Assembly: GCA_934661105.1 (NCBI GenBank)
Contig: CAKUIV010000005.1
Span: 1 to 36,735, forward strand
Source of the DNA: an uncultured Ellagibacter sp.
GTDB lineage: Bacteria > Actinomycetota > Coriobacteriia > Coriobacteriales > Eggerthellaceae
Direction: 5' to 3'
Length of the DNA: 36,735 nucleotides
The notes beneath the pieces are model-generated. The model saw only the letters and a program-made list of their open reading frames with translations, had not been told where the DNA came from and made no database searches. How positions within the stretch are numbered: the first letter of the stretch is position 1; each line of letters opens with the position of its first letter. This document shows, piece after piece, positions 23,460-31,427 of the stretch. The position numbers and the translations under genes were made by a program.

Positions 23460-23481
23460 TTCTATGAAGCGAAATCGCAGG

Positions 23482-24078
23482 CTACAGCTCGCGACGCGCT
23501 TCGAGCGCGCGCCCAAGCGTCACCTCGTCGGCGAATTCCAGGTCCCCGCCGACGGGAAGCCCACTCGCCAAACGCGTCACCTTCACGCCCAAAGGCTTGA
23601 TGAGACGCGCCAGATACGACGCGGTCGTCTCGCCCTCCACGTTCGGGTTGGTGGCAAGCACCACCTCACGCACCTCCTCCGTTCCGAGGCGCGCCATGAG
23701 CTCGGCGATGTGCAAATCGTCGGGGCCCACACCCTCAAGCGGGGAAAGCGCGCCGCCGAGCACGTGGTACACGCCCTGGAAGACGCCCGTGCGCTCGATG
23801 GGCGGGATGTCACGCGGCTCGCTGACCACGCATATCACGCCCGCGTCGCGCTTCGTCGAGGCGCAAATCTCGCACAAATCGCCCTCGGCGTAGTTGAAGC
23901 ATCGTGAGCAGAAATGAACGGTGTCCTTCACCTCGACGATGGCCTCCGCCAAGCGCATCGCCGTGGCTCGATCGGTATTCAAGAGCCAGTACGCCATGCG
24001 CTGGGCCGATTTCGGGCCGACACCGGGCAATCGCTCGAGCTCGTCGAGGAGCTTTTGAATCGCTGGAGCCGAATTCAC
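23482..24078 (-). CDS. recR: Recombination mediator protein RecR
   Basis: RecR works with RecF and RecO to load RecA at gaps in damaged DNA. The 198-residue length is standard. It has the helix-hairpin-helix segment LERLPGVGPKSAQRMA, the zinc finger with paired Cys in FCSRCFNYA and LCEIC, and the Toprim core VICVVSEPRDI with ATNPNVEGETTA. It starts 12 nt after the ybaB stop and is the last gene of the dnaX-ybaB-recR unit. Confidence 0.98.
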   Translation of the reverse strand: MNSAPAIQKLLDELERLPGVGPKSAQRMAYWLLNTDRATAMRLAEAIVEVKDTVHFCSRCFNYAEGDLCEICASTKRDAGVICVVSEPRDIPPIERTGVFQGVYHVLGGALSPLEGVGPDDLHIAELMARLGTEEVREVVLATNPNVEGETTASYLARLIKPLGVKVTRLASGLPVGGDLEFADEVTLGRALEARREL

Positions 24079-24090
24079 GGAAGCGACCGC

Positions 24091-24435
24091 CTACATGAGG
24101 CCCGGGATGCTCATGCCGCCGGTAGCCGCGCTCATACGCTGGGCCGCCATGTCGGACACGCCGCGCAGCGCTTCGTTCACTGCCGCGAGCACCATATCCT
24201 CGAGCATCTCCACGTCCTCGGGGTCGACCGCCTCGGGATCGATGGCGATCGACTCGATGGTGTTGTCGCCCAAGGCCTTCACCTTCACCATACCGCCGCC
24301 AGCCGTCGCTTCGAACGACATGGTCTTGACCTCTTCCTGGGCCTTCGCAAGCTCCGCCTGCATCTTCTGAGCCTGCTTCATCATGGCGTTCATGTTGCCC
24401 ATGCCGCCACCGGGGAATCCGCCTCGTTTAGCCAT
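24091..24435 (-). CDS. ybaB: YbaB/EbfC family nucleoid-associated protein
   Basis: This 114-residue DNA-binding protein is thought to act as a dimer that coats or bends DNA. The N-terminal Gly/Met-rich tail is followed by a coiled helix (MMKQAQKMQAELAKAQEEV), then the typical strands with ATAGGGMVKVKALG and the DPEDVEMLEDMVLAAVNEAL helix. Its place between dnaX and recR is the usual one in bacteria. The gap to dnaX is 87 nt. Confidence 0.95.
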   Translation of the reverse strand: MAKRGGFPGGGMGNMNAMMKQAQKMQAELAKAQEEVKTMSFEATAGGGMVKVKALGDNTIESIAIDPEAVDPEDVEMLEDMVLAAVNEALRGVSDMAAQRMSAATGGMSIPGLM

Positions 24436-24522
24436 GTTCTCTCCTCAAGAATCGTTTCGTTCATTGCAAGCGCCGCCCTCCAGGCCAAAGGCCCAGAGGC
24501 GAACGCGGAAAAACAGCAGTGC

Positions 24523-26904
24523 CTATTCTCTCATTTCTTCGACGTGAGCGCCCGCGAAACCTCCCGCCGCGAGAAGCGCGGCCAAATCGTCCGACGAAGC
24601 GAACGTGCCGTCGCGCGGCTCGCCGGCCGGCCCCGTCGTTTCGACCGAAGCCGAGGTCCGAGCATCGGGCTCGCTACCGTCAGCAAAGGACGCTTCCGCG
24701 CGACTCGCCGCCGTGCGCGCCGCCGCATCGCGTGCCATCTGGGCGAACTTGTTGCCCGCATCGGCAGATTGCGCACGCGAAGCGTGCCCGGACCGACCAC
24801 CTGAAGCGCTCTCAGACCCGCTCCCGCGACTGCCGCGCGCGACGTCTCCGGGAGCTTCGTCAAAAGGGACGTCGGCGTCTCCATACGGAACTTCATCGTA
24901 AGGAACCGAACCGTATGCATCGACGGGCACCTGCTCCGGCTCCGGATACGCTCGCGCCGCGGCGCGAGCGTTTACCGGCGCAGCGGCACGATCGCCCGTC
25001 GACACCGCCTCCTGCGCTTTCGCGCGTTGCCATGCGGTTGCAGCAGCCTGGCGAACCGCCGAAGGCGCCTCTTGCGCGGCCGAAGCGCGAGGCGCGTCCT
25101 GCGAGGTCGACCCGCCCGCCGCCTGAGCAGCGCGAGCCGGCTGGACCGTAGACACCGAAACCGGGCCCTGCGAGAACGCGAAGGGGATCGATGCCGAACA
25201 TGCCGCAACGAGCGCAGCCGAGACGGCGTCCTGCACATCGGGCTTCTGCACCGCTTTGAAGGCGAACGCGTTTTCCTTCGGGAATTCGATGACGAGCATG
25301 CCGCGCGCTTCGTCGAACACGGCCTTCGTGTTCAGGAACAATACGCCATAGGCGGCTTTGCTCTTTTTGAGCGACGCGATCGCCGTGCTCCAAATCCGCT
25401 GCAGCGCAGCCTCGTTGCGAAGGGTTCGCGCCACGTCGTCCGAGACGCCCGGCTCCCCCGTCCCGCTCGGCTGTTCAGCCGCAGGCGCCGACACCGTATT
25501 CGCAGTAGCCTGCGCACACGGCTCGCCGGACGGAGCCGGAGCGGTTTCCTGAACGCAAGAAGGGCGCTCAGCGACAGCGGCATCGCCTCGAGAAGCGCTT
25601 CCTTCGCGAACGACGGAAGGCTGCGCGCCCATCGGGTCTTTCTCGAATGCCGGACGCTGTTCGGGCGCCGCGCTCGTCCGTGCGGCCTCGGCACGACGCG
25701 GCTGCGTACCCGCAGGCGACACCGCCTGCGCCGGTGCGTCTCCGATCACGTGCGACGTGGCCGAGTAGCTCGATTCCAGCGCCTCGACGCGCTCGGCAAG
25801 CGACTCGAGCGTCACGTCGGAGTCGGGACGGACCATGCGCGTCAACGCGATCTCGAACGACAGCCGCGGGTTGGTCGATGTCTTGAGCTCCGCGGACAAG
25901 TCGCCCAACAAGCCGAGCAGACGAGCCAAGCGGTCGCTGCCGAATCGGGGAAGCTCGGCCTCGAGCTCGCGACGCTCCGTCGCGCTCACCTCGAGCGCGA
26001 CGTCGGCGCCCGTGAGCGACATCACGTACAGATTGCGCACATGCTCGGCCAAGTCATGAGTGAACCGCGCGAGGTCGGCGCCCGTTTCCACGTATTGGGC
26101 GACCCAACGGAAGCACGCCGCCGCATCGCGCGAGCCGATCGCCGCCATGATCTCGGACATCTCGCTCGAATCGAGCGACCCGAGCATGCTCTCGGCACCC
26201 GCGAGCGTCACCTTCCCCTCGCCGAACGCGATGATCTGCTCGAGCGAGGTGAGCGCGTTGCGCAAGCCGCCTTCCGCACGATGCGCGATCAGATCGAGCG
26301 CTTCGCCTTCGAACTCGACGCCTTCCGACACGCACACCGCGCCAAGGCGCGCCACCATCGCCTCGGACGAGATGCGCCTGAAATCGAATCGCTGGCAACG
26401 GGATTGAATGGTTTCGGGAACCTTCTGCGGATCGGTCGTCGCAAGGATGAAGACCACATGGCTCGGCGGTTCCTCAAGCGTCTTCAACAGCGCGTTGAAC
26501 GCCGCCGTCGAGAGCATGTGGACTTCGTCGATGATATAGACTTTGTAACGCCCGCGCGTTGGGGCGAACTGCACGCGCCCGATGATTTCCTCGCGCACGT
26601 TGTCGACGCCCGTTCGACTCGCCGCGTCGAGCTCGTACACATCGGGGTGCTCGCCTGCGGCGATAAGCCGGCAATCCTCGCATGTCCCATCGGGTTCGGC
26701 CGTAGGGCCGCGCTCGCACAAAAGCGCTTTGGCCAGAAGGCGGGCGGTCGTTGTCTTACCAGTGCCGCGAGGTCCGCAGAACAGATACGCATGGCTTACC
26801 TTGTCCTGCTCGATGGCGTTTTTGATCGTGCGCTCGATATGCTCTTGCCCCACCACGTCCTCGAAAACCTGCGGACGATATTTGGTATACAGTGCCTCTG
26901 CCAT
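24523..26904 (-). CDS. dnaX: DNA polymerase III subunit gamma/tau
   Basis: DnaX is the clamp-loader ATPase that opens the sliding clamp and ties polymerases together. The 793-residue product has a AAA+ domain with Walker A GPRGTGKTTTARLL, the zinc module after it, Walker B in VYIIDEVHML and the arginine region ESIQSRCQRFDF; then the lid and collar domains to about residue 370. After that comes a long Ala/Pro/Glu-rich linker and a less conserved C-terminal half. The zinc module reads CERGPTAEPDGTCEDC, with Asp where the second of four Cys ligands usually lies. No A-AAA-AAG slip site was found, so a separate gamma form is not predicted. It heads dnaX-ybaB-recR. Confidence 0.97.
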   Translation of the reverse strand: MAEALYTKYRPQVFEDVVGQEHIERTIKNAIEQDKVSHAYLFCGPRGTGKTTTARLLAKALLCERGPTAEPDGTCEDCRLIAAGEHPDVYELDAASRTGVDNVREEIIGRVQFAPTRGRYKVYIIDEVHMLSTAAFNALLKTLEEPPSHVVFILATTDPQKVPETIQSRCQRFDFRRISSEAMVARLGAVCVSEGVEFEGEALDLIAHRAEGGLRNALTSLEQIIAFGEGKVTLAGAESMLGSLDSSEMSEIMAAIGSRDAAACFRWVAQYVETGADLARFTHDLAEHVRNLYVMSLTGADVALEVSATERRELEAELPRFGSDRLARLLGLLGDLSAELKTSTNPRLSFEIALTRMVRPDSDVTLESLAERVEALESSYSATSHVIGDAPAQAVSPAGTQPRRAEAARTSAAPEQRPAFEKDPMGAQPSVVREGSASRGDAAVAERPSCVQETAPAPSGEPCAQATANTVSAPAAEQPSGTGEPGVSDDVARTLRNEAALQRIWSTAIASLKKSKAAYGVLFLNTKAVFDEARGMLVIEFPKENAFAFKAVQKPDVQDAVSAALVAACSASIPFAFSQGPVSVSTVQPARAAQAAGGSTSQDAPRASAAQEAPSAVRQAAATAWQRAKAQEAVSTGDRAAAPVNARAAARAYPEPEQVPVDAYGSVPYDEVPYGDADVPFDEAPGDVARGSRGSGSESASGGRSGHASRAQSADAGNKFAQMARDAAARTAASRAEASFADGSEPDARTSASVETTGPAGEPRDGTFASSDDLAALLAAGGFAGAHVEEMRE

Positions 26905-26937
26905 GCGCCTTAAGCTCCAGTCTTGCCGCTTGTACGT

Positions 26938-27609
26938 CTATGCCTCGTGAGCGCCCTTCTTCTTGCGCGACCCCATCGCCGCGCGAACCGCGCCGATCAC
27001 CGCCGGGGCAACCGACACAGCGACGATTCCCAGCACGATGACCTCGAAATGGTCTTGGACAAAGGGGATGCCCCCGAAGAAGTATCCTACCAAAACGAAC
27101 AGGCTCACCCAAGAGATGCCGCCGATCGCGTTGAACAGCGTGAACTTCCCGAAGTTCATATGACCCGTGCCCGCGATGAACGGGGCGAACGTGCGGAAAA
27201 ACGGCATGAAGCGCGTGATGACGATGGTGAGCCCGCCGTACTTCGCAAAGAAATGATCGAGCTTGCCCATGCGCTCGGGCGTGAGCGCCTTGATCTTGCC
27301 CGAATCGATGATGCGCTTCCCGAAGAAACGCGCGATCCAGTAATTCGATGTGTTGCCCAAGATGGCCGCCGCGTAGAACACGAAGAGCGTCGCCCACAAA
27401 TGCAAACCGCCGCCATCGGCCGAGAACACGCCCGCCGCGAACAGAAGCGAGTCGCCCGGCAGAAACGGGAAGAACACAAGACCCGTCTCGATGAACACGA
27501 TGAGGAACAGAGGGGTATACACCCAAGCCGCGCCAAGCGTCACGATCCAGCCAGCGATAGCGCCGCGCGGGTCGGACAGGAGGCTCACGAAGAAGTTGAT
27601 GATGTCCAT
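26938..27609 (-). CDS. DedA-family membrane protein
   Basis: This 223-residue integral membrane protein belongs to the DedA/SNARE-associated group, whose members include flippases that recycle undecaprenyl phosphate or move phospholipids. The conserved parts are visible: ETGLVFFPFLPGDSLLFAAG, the NYWIARFFGKRI segment, and RFMPFFRTFAPFIAGTGHM, which holds the family's essential Arg residues. The start is ATG 27609 after AGGGAA. A basic tail (RKKKGAHEA) closes it. It lies between the SRP RNA and dnaX, 33 nt from dnaX, so dnaX may be read from the same transcript. Confidence 0.9.
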   Translation of the reverse strand: MDIINFFVSLLSDPRGAIAGWIVTLGAAWVYTPLFLIVFIETGLVFFPFLPGDSLLFAAGVFSADGGGLHLWATLFVFYAAAILGNTSNYWIARFFGKRIIDSGKIKALTPERMGKLDHFFAKYGGLTIVITRFMPFFRTFAPFIAGTGHMNFGKFTLFNAIGGISWVSLFVLVGYFFGGIPFVQDHFEVIVLGIVAVSVAPAVIGAVRAAMGSRKKKGAHEA

Positions 27610-27635
27610 AGATTCCCTAAACCGAAGGCGTATAC

Positions 27636-27659
27636 AAAAAGCGGCGGCCGAAGCCGCCG
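27636..27659 (-). terminator. Terminator of the SRP RNA
   Basis: A perfect 7-bp stem CGGCGGC (27642-27648 with 27653-27659) and a 4-nt TTCG loop are followed on the minus strand by five T (27640-27636). It comes right after the SRP RNA and before dedA. Confidence 0.8.
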
Positions 27660-27662
27660 AAT

Positions 27663-27773
27663 CGAGCATCTTGAATAGGACAGGGCGCTCGTCAGAGGCC
27701 CCTTATGGCTGCTTCCTCCCGGACCTGACCAGGTTCGGAACATGTCGCCGCCCCGCCCCATTCAAGATGCTCG
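27663..27773 (-). ncRNA. ffs: Small signal recognition particle RNA (4.5S type)
   Basis: The minus strand contains GGTCAGGTCCGGGAGGAAGC, the conserved SRP RNA tip that binds Ffh. It sits in the middle of a long hairpin whose ends form a perfect 14-bp stem (27663-27676 with 27760-27773). Length is about 111 nt, the 4.5S size without an Alu domain. It pairs with Ffh to target membrane proteins. A TATACT -10 lies upstream and a T-tract terminator downstream. Its place near dnaX-ybaB-recR matches Bacillus. Confidence 0.95.
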
Positions 27774-27791
27774 CTTGAAAATGCTTGCATC

Positions 27792-27797
27792 AGTATA
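27792..27797 (-). promoter_or_regulatory. -10 element of the SRP RNA
   Basis: TATACT on the minus strand ends 19 nt before the 5' end of the predicted RNA stem, so the primary transcript could start near 27785. The -35 region is poor. Confidence 0.5.
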
Positions 27798-27924
27798 CGC
27801 AAGGTCTCTTCGCAAAACCGCGCTGTAACCAAATAAACATACGCGCCGCATCGGAAAAAGTCAAGAAACGACCAAACGGAAATCGAAACCCCCAGGAAAA
27901 GCGAGCGAGTTTGCCAAACGGCCG

Positions 27925-28620
27925 TTACTCCTTCGATGCCGGCGCCGAAACCTCAGGCATCATCTTGAGCACACCGTCGATACCCGATCGGGCGGCGATA
28001 TGCGTTACCTCTGCAATGCTCTCGAGAGAAATATCGGACTCCGCGCGCATCCAGCGGCGAACCACCGTCACAAGCCCTGCGCTGAAGAACGCGACGCAGT
28101 AGTTGAGGTAAGGGCCCATCGACGAAAGACCGAGTGTGTCGTTTTCGATGAGCGACGCCGTGAGCGACCCTTCGAGCTTGTCGAGCACCTGCTCGTAGGG
28201 AACGTGCGACACCACGCGTTTGCTGCTTTTCAAATCGGGGGCAAGCCCGATGGAGAGCTGCTTGAACAGATCGACCACGACCGGCGTGTCGTCGTTTCCC
28301 GAAAGGGATTCCAGGCACGCTTTCACGATGCGGTCGGCCTCATCTTGAATGATCTCGTCAACAAGAGCCTCCACCGAATCGTAGTGCAGATAGAACGTCT
28401 TGCGATCGATGTCGGCCTCGCGCGCAATGGCCGTGATGGTGATCTTCTGGTAATCAGTCTCCTGGATGAGGTGCATGAATGCCTTGCGAATGGCCTTTCG
28501 CGTTCGGACGACGCGACGGTCGGATGCCGCGCGGCCCTTGCCTTCGGGCGATTCCCGATCGGTACCGCCCTCTTCGCCGGCCTGATGGTCGACCGCACTA
28601 GCCTTTTCCGCACCGCTCAT
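27925..28620 (-). CDS. TetR/AcrR-family transcriptional regulator
   Basis: This 231-residue regulator starts at ATG 28620 after GGAAGGGA. A charged, disordered-looking tail of about 35 residues precedes the DNA-binding domain (RRVVRTRKAIRKAFMHLI, then the helix-turn-helix with AIAREADIDRKTFYLHYDS). The C-terminal half is helical, with a hydrophobic stretch (YLNYCVAFFSAGLVTVVRRW) of the kind seen in TetR_C_7/DhaS-type regulators. Its target is unknown. It is downstream of the DnaK paralogue operon but beyond a strong terminator, so it is probably a separate unit. Confidence 0.85.
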   Translation of the reverse strand: MSGAEKASAVDHQAGEEGGTDRESPEGKGRAASDRRVVRTRKAIRKAFMHLIQETDYQKITITAIAREADIDRKTFYLHYDSVEALVDEIIQDEADRIVKACLESLSGNDDTPVVVDLFKQLSIGLAPDLKSSKRVVSHVPYEQVLDKLEGSLTASLIENDTLGLSSMGPYLNYCVAFFSAGLVTVVRRWMRAESDISLESIAEVTHIAARSGIDGVLKMMPEVSAPASKE

Positions 28621-28751
28621 GGCAAATCCCTTCCGCGAAACTGGGCAAATAATTCGTTTCTGCACGTTTTACCACAAACGGTGTTTATTTGTCACTTGTA
28701 GTGCACAATGCCGGTTCTGCAATCGACCGAAAGAGATTCGTCCCGTCCGAA

Positions 28752-28788
28752 GCTGCGCCCGCATGGCGAAATGCCGTGCAGGCGCAGC
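28752..28788 (-). terminator. Terminator of the Hsp70/J-protein operon
   Basis: GCTGCGCC (28752-28759) pairs with 28781-28788, extended inward by seven more pairs (one G-U) after a single mismatch, with a small loop. It begins 14 nt after the dnaK-paralogue stop. No T-run is seen. Confidence 0.65.
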
Positions 28789-28801
28789 CGTTTCCCGTCC
28801 G

Positions 28802-30568
28802 TTAGCTCGCCGCGAGGGAGCGGACGTGCGCACTCGAGCTTTCCAGCTGCTCCTTCGCCGAGCGGATCGCCGCGATGTCGGTCTCCTCAAGCTTCTCGGT
28901 CTTCTTGACAAGCAGCTTGCGCAAAGCATTCACGTCAGCTTTGACCTGCTTCTTCTCGCTCTTTTCCAGCTGCTTGCCCGATTTTGCGAGCGCGGCCTCC
29001 ACCTCCGATGCGAGCTGCGCCGCCTCCGCGTGCACGCTCATGGCATCGCGGCGCGTGGCGTCTTGAGAAGCGTACGTCTCGGCATCGCGAATCGCGCGCT
29101 CGATCTCCTCGTCGGACATGCGGCCCGAATCGTCGATTGTGATGGACTGTTCCTTGCCCGTGCCCTTGTCTTTCGCCGATACGGTGAGGATGCCGTTCGC
29201 GTCGATGTCGAACGTGACCTCGATCTGGGGAACGCCGGCGGGGGCGCGCTTGATGCCTTTCAAGCGGAACTTGCCGATGGATTTGTTGTCGCGAGCCATC
29301 GGGCGCTCGCCCTGCAGCACGTTGATCTCCACGCTCGTTTGGAACGCAGCCGCCGTGGTGAACACCTGCGAATAATGAACCGGCAGCGTCGTGTTGCGCT
29401 CGACGATGCGCGTCGCCACGCCACCGACCGTTTCGAGCGAAAGCGAGAGCGGCGTCACGTCAAGCAGCAAGATGGAATCGGCCTTCACCAGCCCCGTCGA
29501 CGACCCCGCGAGCGTCGCGCCCTGGATGGCTGCGCCGACGGCAACGCACTCGTCGGGGTTGATGGAAGAAGAAGGCTCCTTGCCCGTAAGCGAGCGAACC
29601 TTCTGCTGCACTGCGGGGATGCGCGTCGACCCGCCGACGAGAAGCACGCTGCCGAGCTCGGACGCGGCGATTCCCGCATCAACGAGGGCTTGCGACACCG
29701 GCCCTTCGGTCCGCTCGACCAAATCGGCGGTCATGCGGTCGAACTCGCTGCGAGTGATCTGCGATTCCAGATGGAGCGGGCCGTTTTTCCCCTGCGCCAG
29801 AAACGGCAGGTTCACTCGCGTCGATTCCATGGACGAGAGCTCCTCTTTCGCCTGGCGCGCCGCTTCGAGAACACGCTGGGACGCAGCCGGGTCGCGGCGC
29901 AAGTCGATGCCGTTTTCACGCTGGAACTCATCGAACAGGTGCTTCGCCACGCGCTCGTCGAAATCGTCGCCGCCGAGATGGTTGTCGCCCGCTGTCGCCA
30001 GAACCTCGATGACCCCTTCGCCGATCTCGATAATCGAAACGTCGAACGTGCCGCCACCCAAGTCGTAGACCATGACCTTCTGGGGATCGCCGTTGTCGAG
30101 CCCGTAGGCGAGCGCGGCGCTCGTCGGCTCGTTGATGATGCGCAGAACGTCGAGCCCCGCGATGCGGCCCGCATCCTTCGTCGCCTGACGCTGCGTGTCG
30201 TTGAAGTAAGCGGGCACGGTGATGACGGCCTGCGTCACGGTATCGCCCAGAAAAGCCTCCGCGTCGTGGCGGAGCTTGCGCAGAACCATCGCCGACAGCT
30301 CCTGCGGGGTGAAATTCTTACCGTCGATCTGCGCGCGCCAATCGGTCCCCATGTGGCGCTTGACCGAGGAGATCGTGCGGTCGGGGTTGATGGCCGCCTG
30401 CCTGATCGCGGGGCTTCCGACCAAACGCTCGCCGTCTTTGGTGAACGCCACGACGCTCGGCGTGGTTCGATTGCCCTCGGCGTTGTGGATAATGACGGGC
30501 TTGCCGCCCTCCACCACCGCAGCGCAGCTGTTCGTCGTGCCCAAGTCGATTCCGATTGTTGCCGCCAT
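28802..30568 (-). CDS. Hsp70 chaperone, DnaK paralogue
   Basis: This 588-residue ATP-driven chaperone has an actin-like ATPase domain with GIDLGTTNSCAAVVEGG, VPAYFNDTQRQATKDAG, VYDLGGGTFDVS and LLVGGSTRIPAVQ. The interdomain linker/substrate domain begins near LLLDVTPLSLSLETVGG. A short helical lid follows, ending EQLESSSAHVRSLAAS, without the acidic tail usual in housekeeping DnaK. The start is the ATG at 30568, 7 nt after AAGGAG; an ATG 6 nt earlier is too close. No grpE or hspR is beside it. Instead it closes an operon with a J-domain protein, a DUF5685 protein and a membrane zinc-ribbon protein, suggesting a dedicated second Hsp70 system. Confidence 0.93.
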   Translation of the reverse strand: MAATIGIDLGTTNSCAAVVEGGKPVIIHNAEGNRTTPSVVAFTKDGERLVGSPAIRQAAINPDRTISSVKRHMGTDWRAQIDGKNFTPQELSAMVLRKLRHDAEAFLGDTVTQAVITVPAYFNDTQRQATKDAGRIAGLDVLRIINEPTSAALAYGLDNGDPQKVMVYDLGGGTFDVSIIEIGEGVIEVLATAGDNHLGGDDFDERVAKHLFDEFQRENGIDLRRDPAASQRVLEAARQAKEELSSMESTRVNLPFLAQGKNGPLHLESQITRSEFDRMTADLVERTEGPVSQALVDAGIAASELGSVLLVGGSTRIPAVQQKVRSLTGKEPSSSINPDECVAVGAAIQGATLAGSSTGLVKADSILLLDVTPLSLSLETVGGVATRIVERNTTLPVHYSQVFTTAAAFQTSVEINVLQGERPMARDNKSIGKFRLKGIKRAPAGVPQIEVTFDIDANGILTVSAKDKGTGKEQSITIDDSGRMSDEEIERAIRDAETYASQDATRRDAMSVHAEAAQLASEVEAALAKSGKQLEKSEKKQVKADVNALRKLLVKKTEKLEETDIAAIRSAKEQLESSSAHVRSLAAS

Positions 30569-30591
30569 TTTCATTCTCCTTCCGAGAGAAT

Positions 30592-31419
30592 TTAGAAGCC
30601 TATGAACCCGAAACGCATAATCTGCTGGAGACACAACTGCAACATGCAGCAGCCGCAACACAGCGTCGTCGGGTCGATCGCCGACACCGTGAACCCGCGC
30701 GTTTGCTGTTCCTGCGTATAGGTCTGCCCCGAGCTCTGAAACGCGCGATAGGCGCGCTGATAGTCTTGATTATTCGGGTCCATGCGAACCGCACGGCGAA
30801 TCTGATCGAGCGCCATAACGGAATTGCCCGCGCCGTTGTTCGCGAGCGCACTGAGGTAGTACCATCGCGCGTTGCGCCCGCCGCTCGTTACCGTCGCCAG
30901 AATGTCCGCAGCGCGCTTGCAACTCGACGCGTCCCCGGAATTGATAAGATCGATCGCGGCGCGGAATTCGGCAGAGTCCCCCATGGAGGCTTCCGGGCGC
31001 GGCACGCCCGCCGAACCCGTGCCGTAACCGAACAAGTCGTCGAAATCGAAGCCGAATCCTCCGGCCCACCCATACGGGCCGCTCGAGGTGTAGGGATTGC
31101 CCTGCTGCTGGCCGCCGCCTGCACCTGCGGATGATGCGCCGCCGAACGGGTTCCCGGCAGCATAGCCTCCGGCAGACGATCCCCCGTAAGGGTTCGCGCC
31201 CGAAGCGGCCGACGCGCGCCTGTCCGCCGCAGCGTACTTGTCGGGATTCATGATGCGGTCATACGCCTCGTTGACCTCGTTCATGCGCTCGGCGGCTTTG
31301 GGGTCGTTCGGGTTCAGGTCGGGGTGGTTTTCACGCGCCTTCTTCCGGTACGCCTTCTTCACCTCGTCCGGAGTCGCGTCGCGCGATATTCCCAGAACGC
31401 TATAGGGATCCATTGCCAT
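30592..31419 (-). CDS. J-domain protein with TPR-like helices and Cys-rich hydrophobic tail
   Basis: This 275-residue co-chaperone has an N-terminal J domain (1-70) with the essential HPD at 32-34. A Gly/Ser/Ala/Asn-rich linker follows (about 75-145). Then comes a helical segment with a TPR-like look (FRAAIDLINSGD, then SALANNGAGNSVMALDQIRR and RMDPNNQDYQRAYRAF). The C-terminus TTLCCGCCMLQLCLQQIMRF is rich in Cys and hydrophobic residues. It lacks the zinc-finger and substrate domains of true DnaJ. The ATG at 31419 follows AAGGA, 8 nt after the DUF5685 gene, and DnaK follows 23 nt later. It is likely the specific J partner of that DnaK. The tail could hold a lipid, a metal or a membrane. Confidence 0.88.
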   Translation of the reverse strand: MAMDPYSVLGISRDATPDEVKKAYRKKARENHPDLNPNDPKAAERMNEVNEAYDRIMNPDKYAAADRRASAASGANPYGGSSAGGYAAGNPFGGASSAGAGGGQQQGNPYTSSGPYGWAGGFGFDFDDLFGYGTGSAGVPRPEASMGDSAEFRAAIDLINSGDASSCKRAADILATVTSGGRNARWYYLSALANNGAGNSVMALDQIRRAVRMDPNNQDYQRAYRAFQSSGQTYTQEQQTRGFTVSAIDPTTLCCGCCMLQLCLQQIMRFGFIGF

Positions 31420-31427
31420 TGTGTTCC

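Larger units (their letters stand above)
23089..23481. other. Intergenic region between the MobB-MobA gene and recR
   Basis: This 393-nt stretch has no protein gene. It contains the mob promoter element on the minus strand (TATACT, 23129-23124), a plus-strand extended -10 with a T-tract terminator about 115 nt further on (candidate small RNA), and a hairpin behind recR. Positions about 23140-23270 show nothing I can assign. Confidence 0.6.

Noticed and set aside
25362..25371. Possible dnaX frameshift slip site (CAAAAAGAG on the minus strand)
   Set aside because: The in-frame heptamer is C-AAA-AAG rather than A-AAA-AAG, lies in a Lys-Lys stretch, and lacks an obvious stimulatory stem or nearby -1 stop. 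Programmed frameshifting is not supported.
27917..27926. AACGGCCGTT palindrome at the end of the TetR gene
   Set aside because: A 10-nt self-complementary sequence with no loop, partly inside the coding region. Too short for a terminator or operator call.
28670..28710. TetR operator upstream of the TetR-family gene
   Set aside because: Only short imperfect symmetry (CACT-N3-AGTG) is present. It is too weak to call.
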